Of a DNA stretch of 64,000 nt, positions 59,885-64,000 are shown piece after piece. This DNA comes from an uncultured Peptostreptococcaceae bacterium. GTDB lineage: Bacteria > Bacillota > Clostridia > Peptostreptococcales > Anaerovoracaceae. Location of the stretch: positions 66,318 through 130,317 of the forward strand of contig CAJUQR010000002.1 in the NCBI GenBank assembly GCA_910588185.1, read 5' to 3'. The first letter of the stretch is position 1; each line of letters starts with the position of its first letter. The position numbers and the translations under genes were made by a program. The notes beneath the pieces are model-generated. The model searched no databases, had not been told where the DNA came from, and saw only the letters and a program-made list of their open reading frames with translations.

Positions 59885-60845
59885 TTATTGTTTCAATTAA
59901 TTTTTTAATATCATCTGGTAAAGGTGCTTCAAGCTGAAGCAGTTCTCCTGTTATTGGATGAACAAAAGAAAGGTAATATGCGTGTAAAGCCTGTCTATCT
60001 ATATAATGTGATGTGCTTATTTCTTCAGCACCCTCGATGCGTCTGAAATCACCGTGAAGCTTTCTGTACAGAAACGGATCACCGTTGTTATAAAGATGAT
60101 CTCCTGTAACAGGATGACCTATGGAGGCCATGTGAACGCGAATTTGATGTGTTCTTCCTGTTTCGAGTCTTAACTCTACGAGAGTGTATCCTGATTCAAA
60201 ACGTTCTTTTACTTGGTAGTGGGTAATAGAATCGTAACCGCCGTCTGCGACAGGTAATATCCATCGTTCCACTTCATTTGGATCAGGTCTTCCGATGGGA
60301 TTGTCTATTGTACCGCAATCATTTGAAATAATGCCGTCTACAACAGCCAAATAGCGTTTTTGTACGGAATCACGTTTCATTTGGCGTATTAAATGTTCTT
60401 GTGCAAATCCATTTTTTGCGATTATGAGAAGACCGGAAGTATTCATATCAAGTCTGTTTGCAAAACGAATTTTGTAACGTTCGTTTGAATCAAGCATTTT
60501 TTTCATTATACCATTGGCTATGGTATGAGTTGGTTTGCCTTTTGTAGGGTGCACTACGTAACCGGGCTGCTTATTGATGACCAGCAAATTGCTGTCTTCA
60601 AATATCACGTCTATAGGAATATCTTCGGGAGGATAATCACAGGTTTCCTCAGGTAGTGTTACGGTCAACTCATCTCCTACGGCAGGAGTCATCCATCCTC
60701 TGACAGGAGTTCCGTTAATAGTGACTAAGTCTTGTTGTTTAAGTTTAGTCATCAGTCTTGAAGAAAAGTGAAAATTACGCCGAAGGAGCTCTTTTACAGA
60801 GAGCTCCTTATCATTTTCTGTTACTGTATATCTGAACTTTGTCAT
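59880..60845 (-). CDS. RluA-family pseudouridine synthase
   Basis: The 321-residue enzyme converts uridine to pseudouridine in rRNA or tRNA. It has an S4-like N-terminal domain (SVKELLRRNFHFSSRLMTKL, about 15-34), then the catalytic domain with INKQPGYVVHPTKG, the active-site motif ANRLDMNTSGLLIIAKN (catalytic Asp near 132) and GRTHQIRVHMASIGHPVTGD. It resembles the YlyB/YjbO-type paralogues of Firmicutes; the exact RNA target cannot be told. On the minus strand it lies 13 bases after NAD kinase. Confidence 0.92.
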   Translation of the reverse strand: MTKFRYTVTENDKELSVKELLRRNFHFSSRLMTKLKQQDLVTINGTPVRGWMTPAVGDELTVTLPEETCDYPPEDIPIDVIFEDSNLLVINKQPGYVVHPTKGKPTHTIANGIMKKMLDSNERYKIRFANRLDMNTSGLLIIAKNGFAQEHLIRQMKRDSVQKRYLAVVDGIISNDCGTIDNPIGRPDPNEVERWILPVADGGYDSITHYQVKERFESGYTLVELRLETGRTHQIRVHMASIGHPVTGDHLYNNGDPFLYRKLHGDFRRIEGAEEISTSHYIDRQALHAYYLSFVHPITGELLQLEAPLPDDIKKLIETIK

Positions 60846-60858
60846 TATGTAATCCTTT

Positions 60859-61659
60859 TTATAAAAATTTACTTTTTACTTTTTCCCAAAATTGATAATC
60901 ATCAAAGCGGATAAGATTTATTTTTTTGCGTGAAAGCTGGATTGTGAGTTCTATGACGTTTTCATATTCTGTCATTAGACCGTCATAAACTATACTGAGG
61001 TTTTTATCGTAATTGCTGCAAGGTATTACTGTAAGTTTATCGTTTGCAGGCAATAAAATGCTGGAAGTAAAAGAACGATATGCGGTATTGTGCATAGGCG
61101 CAATAGGGGTTACCTGAAGCAGGTTCAATCTGGGGTCTACAATGCTTCCGCCGAGGGCATAATTATAAGCAGTGCTTCCTGCCGGGGTAGCGACACATAT
61201 ACCATCACCGCTAAATCTCTCTATAAAGCTGTTGTTTATAGAGATGTTAAGATGAACAGGGTGGGTCAAAAGACCCCTCACGGTAATATCGTTCAGTGCA
61301 ATATGCTTTGAAATCCCTGAATCTGTTTTTACTGATACAGTAACACCGTTTAGACTTTGAATAGTGTATCTGTCTTGATTGTAGAAGAAGATAAAATCAT
61401 CTATCTTTTCAGGCAATACTTCCTGGAAAAACCCCAGGTGTCCGGTGTTGATTCCTACGATAGGAGTCTTTGGAAAGTCAAATTCCTGAACAAGGCGAAG
61501 AAGTGTACCGTCTCCGCCTATACATATTATGAGCTCAGTATTTTCATCGTATTTTTCATAAACTCTAAGTCCGGATTTGACCAGTTTGTTTCTTACAGTC
61601 TTTTCAATTGTTTTCGACATTTCAGTGTCGTTGGCATAAATATAAATTTTCTTATCCAT
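60859..61659 (-). CDS. nadK: NAD kinase
   Basis: NAD kinase makes NADP from NAD and ATP. The 266-residue protein has the family motif ELIICIGGDGTLLRLVQEF (GGDGT, about 43-47), a GINTGHLGFFQE stretch and the NE/D-like nucleotide site SGDGICVATPAGSTAYNYALGG (two halves). The start at 61659 is chosen because it lies 10 bases after the pepF stop and matches family N-termini; an in-frame TTG at 61698 would overlap pepF. No clear Shine-Dalgarno sequence precedes it, so translation may be coupled to pepF. Confidence 0.93.
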   Translation of the reverse strand: MDKKIYIYANDTEMSKTIEKTVRNKLVKSGLRVYEKYDENTELIICIGGDGTLLRLVQEFDFPKTPIVGINTGHLGFFQEVLPEKIDDFIFFYNQDRYTIQSLNGVTVSVKTDSGISKHIALNDITVRGLLTHPVHLNISINNSFIERFSGDGICVATPAGSTAYNYALGGSIVDPRLNLLQVTPIAPMHNTAYRSFTSSILLPANDKLTVIPCSNYDKNLSIVYDGLMTEYENVIELTIQLSRKKINLIRFDDYQFWEKVKSKFL

Positions 61660-61669
61660 ATCATTGATA

Positions 61670-63469
61670 TTATAACATTTTTTCCAGTTCATCAACAAGG
61701 TTTTTGAATGTATCCATTGCCATCTTTACCGGTTCAGGTGAGGACATGTCTACGCCGGCTATTTTAAGAAGTTCTACAGGATAGTTTGAAGAACCGCTTT
61801 TTAAAAACTCAATGTAGCTATTTCGTGCTTCTTCGCCTTCTTTTAGGATTTTTGCAGATATTGCCGTGGCTGCTGAATATCCTGTTGCATACTGATACAC
61901 ATAAAATCCCCTGTAGAAGTGAGGTATTCGTGCCCATTCATATTGGATATAAGAGTCTTCTTCCATATCAGGGCCAAAATAATCACTGTTAAGTTTTGCA
62001 TAAGTCTTATTGAGCCATTCAGCGGTTAAAACTCCGCCTTTTTCTATTTCCTCATGAGCCATAAGCTCAAACTCGGCAAACATTGTCTGACGGAACAGTG
62101 TGGTACGGAATTCTTCAATATAATAATTCAGCAGATATTTACGCATTTGGGTATCTTTCTCAGTATGGAGAAGATGTTTAATCAGCAGCGATTCATTTAC
62201 AGTTGAAGCAACTTCTGCCGTAAAGATAGAATGATCACCGTAAATATAAGGCTGGGTTTTTCGCGTATAATATGAGTGCATAGAATGACCCATTTCGTGA
62301 ACTATTGTAAATACATCCTTTAAAGATTCTGTATAGTTGAGAAGGATATAAGGCATGCTGTCATAGGAACCAAAACTATAGGCGCCGCTGGTTTTACCTT
62401 GGTTTTCATAGATATCAAGCCATCTTTCCTCTATTCCTTTTTTAACTTGTTCTATATATTCTTCTCCTAAAGGAGCAAGACCTTCTTCCATCATTTTAAC
62501 TGCCTCATCAAAAGAAATTTCTTTTTTAGGAAGATTGATGAGAGGTACATATACATCGTACATATGGAGTTTATCAACGCCCAAAACTCTTTTTCTGAGT
62601 TTTATATATTTGTGCAGTACAGGAAGGCTTTTACGTACTTCGTCTATAAGGTTATGATATACTGAAACAGGAATGTTTCCTCCTGAAAGAGCAGCTTCAA
62701 GAGAAGAACTGTATTTACGTATTCTGGCAGTTACCACATCAGTTTTTGTGTTGTAGTTATAGTTGGTAGCTATGGTATTTATAAGCTTTTTATAGGATTC
62801 ATACATATTTGTAAACGCAGATTCTCTTATTTTGCGGTCAGGACTTTCCATAAATTTGATATAATTGCCGTGGGTAAGGGAAACTATATCATTGTCCTCG
62901 TCTTCAACTTCACCAAAGGTAAGGTCAGCATTATTTAACATTTTAAATACATCATTGGTAGCGCCGGTGACTTCTGACATCTGTGCCAGAATGTTTTCTT
63001 CAGCTTCAGAAAGAATATGAGCTTTTTCGCGAAGGGCTGATTCTAAAAAAAACTTGTATTGGCTTAATTTCGGATTTTCATCCAGAAATTTTTCTATTTT
63101 CTCTTCAGAGGCTTCTAAAAGTTCAGGTGTAAAAAATGATGTATAAGCAGCAATTTTAGATATAGCGCTGCTTGCTTTGTCATTCATGGCTTGATATTTG
63201 TTAACTCTGTTATCTTCATCTTTTTTCATAGCTGCATATACATAAGCATGCTCGATTTTTTGCCATATAGCGTCTCTGTCCTTGAGTGCAGCAAGAAGAG
63301 TGTCTGAAGATTCAGTAAGATGACCTTTATACTTTGCAAAGTCTTCAGCAGCGGCTATTGAATCGGATATATCTTTGTCCCAATTTTTTTCGTCGGAATA
63401 CATAGCTTCTATGTTCCATTTGTATTCTTTCGGAATTTGGTTTCTCTGCTTTAAATTTTTATCTGACAT
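61670..63469 (-). CDS. pepF: Oligoendopeptidase F (M3B family)
   Basis: PepF is a cytoplasmic zinc metallopeptidase that cuts peptides of about 7-17 residues. The 599-residue protein has the helical N-terminal domain, then the catalytic motif FTIVHEMGHSMHSYYTRK (about 385-402) with HExxH, and the third ligand Glu in the following FTAEVASTVNESLL segment (about 415-429). Length and layout are typical. The minus-strand ATG at 63469 follows GGGAGG. It probably forms an operon with NAD kinase and the RluA gene. Confidence 0.95.
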   Translation of the reverse strand: MSDKNLKQRNQIPKEYKWNIEAMYSDEKNWDKDISDSIAAAEDFAKYKGHLTESSDTLLAALKDRDAIWQKIEHAYVYAAMKKDEDNRVNKYQAMNDKASSAISKIAAYTSFFTPELLEASEEKIEKFLDENPKLSQYKFFLESALREKAHILSEAEENILAQMSEVTGATNDVFKMLNNADLTFGEVEDEDNDIVSLTHGNYIKFMESPDRKIRESAFTNMYESYKKLINTIATNYNYNTKTDVVTARIRKYSSSLEAALSGGNIPVSVYHNLIDEVRKSLPVLHKYIKLRKRVLGVDKLHMYDVYVPLINLPKKEISFDEAVKMMEEGLAPLGEEYIEQVKKGIEERWLDIYENQGKTSGAYSFGSYDSMPYILLNYTESLKDVFTIVHEMGHSMHSYYTRKTQPYIYGDHSIFTAEVASTVNESLLIKHLLHTEKDTQMRKYLLNYYIEEFRTTLFRQTMFAEFELMAHEEIEKGGVLTAEWLNKTYAKLNSDYFGPDMEEDSYIQYEWARIPHFYRGFYVYQYATGYSAATAISAKILKEGEEARNSYIEFLKSGSSNYPVELLKIAGVDMSSPEPVKMAMDTFKNLVDELEKML

Positions 63470-63520
63470 TTTTACCTCCCTATAGATAAAATATAATTTA
63501 TGTAGTATAATTTATGAAAC

Positions 63521-63549
63521 TTGAATAAAATAGTATATTAAAATAGTAT
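63521..63549 (+). promoter_or_regulatory. Possible promoter of murI
   Basis: TTGAAT followed at 17 bases by TAGTAT, about 30 bases before the murI ATG, in an AT-rich divergent region shared with pepF. The match is moderate. Confidence 0.4.
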
Positions 63550-63579
63550 ACCACATTTTTGAAAGGAATATTACATAAA

Positions 63580-64000
63580 ATGGATAATAGACCTATAGGT
63601 TTTTTTGATTCCGGATTAGGCGGACTTACCAGCATACCACATTTGTTTAATGCCTTGCCTAATGAGAGGGTAATCTATTTCGGAGATACGGCAAGAACGC
63701 CTTATGGCTCCAAGGCTGTTTCTACTATTAGGCAGTATTCGACTCAAATAGCGGATTTTCTTGTATCACAAGATGTTAAGATGCTGGTTATAGCATGTAA
63801 TACTATAAGCGCTACTTGTCTTGATGAATTGAGAAGTAAGATTTCGGATATTCCTATAGTAGGTATAATTAATCCTACCGCTGATAGGATTGCTTCAGAG
63901 TGTGATCAGGATAATAGGATAGGAATAATAGGTACTAAGGTAACTGTATCCAGCGGAGTGTACAGAGATAGAATAAAAAAACTCAATCCTATTCTTAAGG
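63580..64000 (+). CDS. murI: Glutamate racemase, N-terminal part (3' end outside window)
   Basis: The frame from ATG 63580 is open to the window end and gives 140 residues. It begins MDNRPIGFFDSGLGGLTSI, with the conserved DSGLGG Asp, and continues with YFGDTARTPYGSK and the first catalytic Cys in MLVIACNTISAT (about 68-79). These are diagnostic of MurI, which makes D-glutamate for peptidoglycan. The start follows GAAAGGAA. The second catalytic Cys lies beyond the window. It is divergent from pepF. Confidence 0.95.
   Translation, partial: MDNRPIGFFDSGLGGLTSIPHLFNALPNERVIYFGDTARTPYGSKAVSTIRQYSTQIADFLVSQDVKMLVIACNTISATCLDELRSKISDIPIVGIINPTADRIASECDQDNRIGIIGTKVTVSSGVYRDRIKKLNPILK

Overview
The window is low-GC, densely coded bacterial chromosome. 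It carries a spore morphogenesis gene (spoIVA), a CIRCE/HrcA-type heat-shock operator, Firmicutes-type Shine-Dalgarno sequences, a short homoserine dehydrogenase, a membrane pyrophosphatase and a crotonase. Together these point to an anaerobic, endospore-forming member of the Clostridia. I cannot name the genus from the sequence alone. No phage, plasmid or complete insertion sequence is visible.

Layout. Positions 1-9450 hold a housekeeping series on the + strand: smc (3' end), ftsY, der, plsY, gpsA, miaB, a Na/Pi cotransporter and spoIVA. Positions 9.5-15.6 kb hold an MFS transporter and then a four-gene unit of cardiolipin synthase, an ATP-grasp enzyme, a MurT-like ligase and a GatD-like protein that lacks the glutaminase Cys and His. 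Positions 15.6-18.0 kb hold small exported or membrane genes, one of them frameshifted, a LysM protein and a site-2 protease. Positions 18.2-23.4 kb hold an organic-acid/CoA cluster (crotonase, YfcC-type carrier, SucC/SucD-like ligase) with a convergent LysR regulator. Next come clpB with a perfect CIRCE, mntP, and a GntR regulator with a palindrome on its own promoter.

Positions 27.6-34.3 kb are accessory in character: a 740-base intergenic region full of structured repeats, then GNAT, a nucleotidyltransferase, DUF5131, an AAA ATPase, DUF4241, DUF4180, a YbaK-type deacylase, a CAT-like acetyltransferase and a small alarmone synthetase. A TetR-regulated ABC exporter follows (34.4-38.2 kb). 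After it come an apparent type I toxin-antitoxin locus built like the par system, a tRNA-Thr, and nth/phosphatase/GIY-YIG. Positions 40-44 kb hold a cupin, a sigma/anti-sigma pair, a Bax-inhibitor protein, a SEC-C protein and homoserine dehydrogenase. Positions 44-51.5 kb hold trmL, rpoN, gap-pgk-tpiA, secG and hppA. The rest holds a crotonase, thiT, a second array of the structured repeats, two DUF975 proteins, a PRK06851-type ATPase, two tandem MurE-like ligases, an RluA-type synthase, NAD kinase, pepF and the start of murI.

The most unusual content is threefold. First, a family of six 83-86 base repeats in two arrays (27.66-28.05 kb and 53.06-53.32 kb) has arms arranged A-B-A'-C-B'-C', which is the topology of two kissing hairpins. 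The arms change in compensatory fashion between copies, and every copy is bounded by TATAAT. Second, a 200-base convergent RNA pair encodes a 19-residue peptide whose ribosome binding site is locked in a long hairpin. Third, a MurT/GatD-like pair has lost its catalytic dyad and sits in an operon with an ATP-grasp enzyme.
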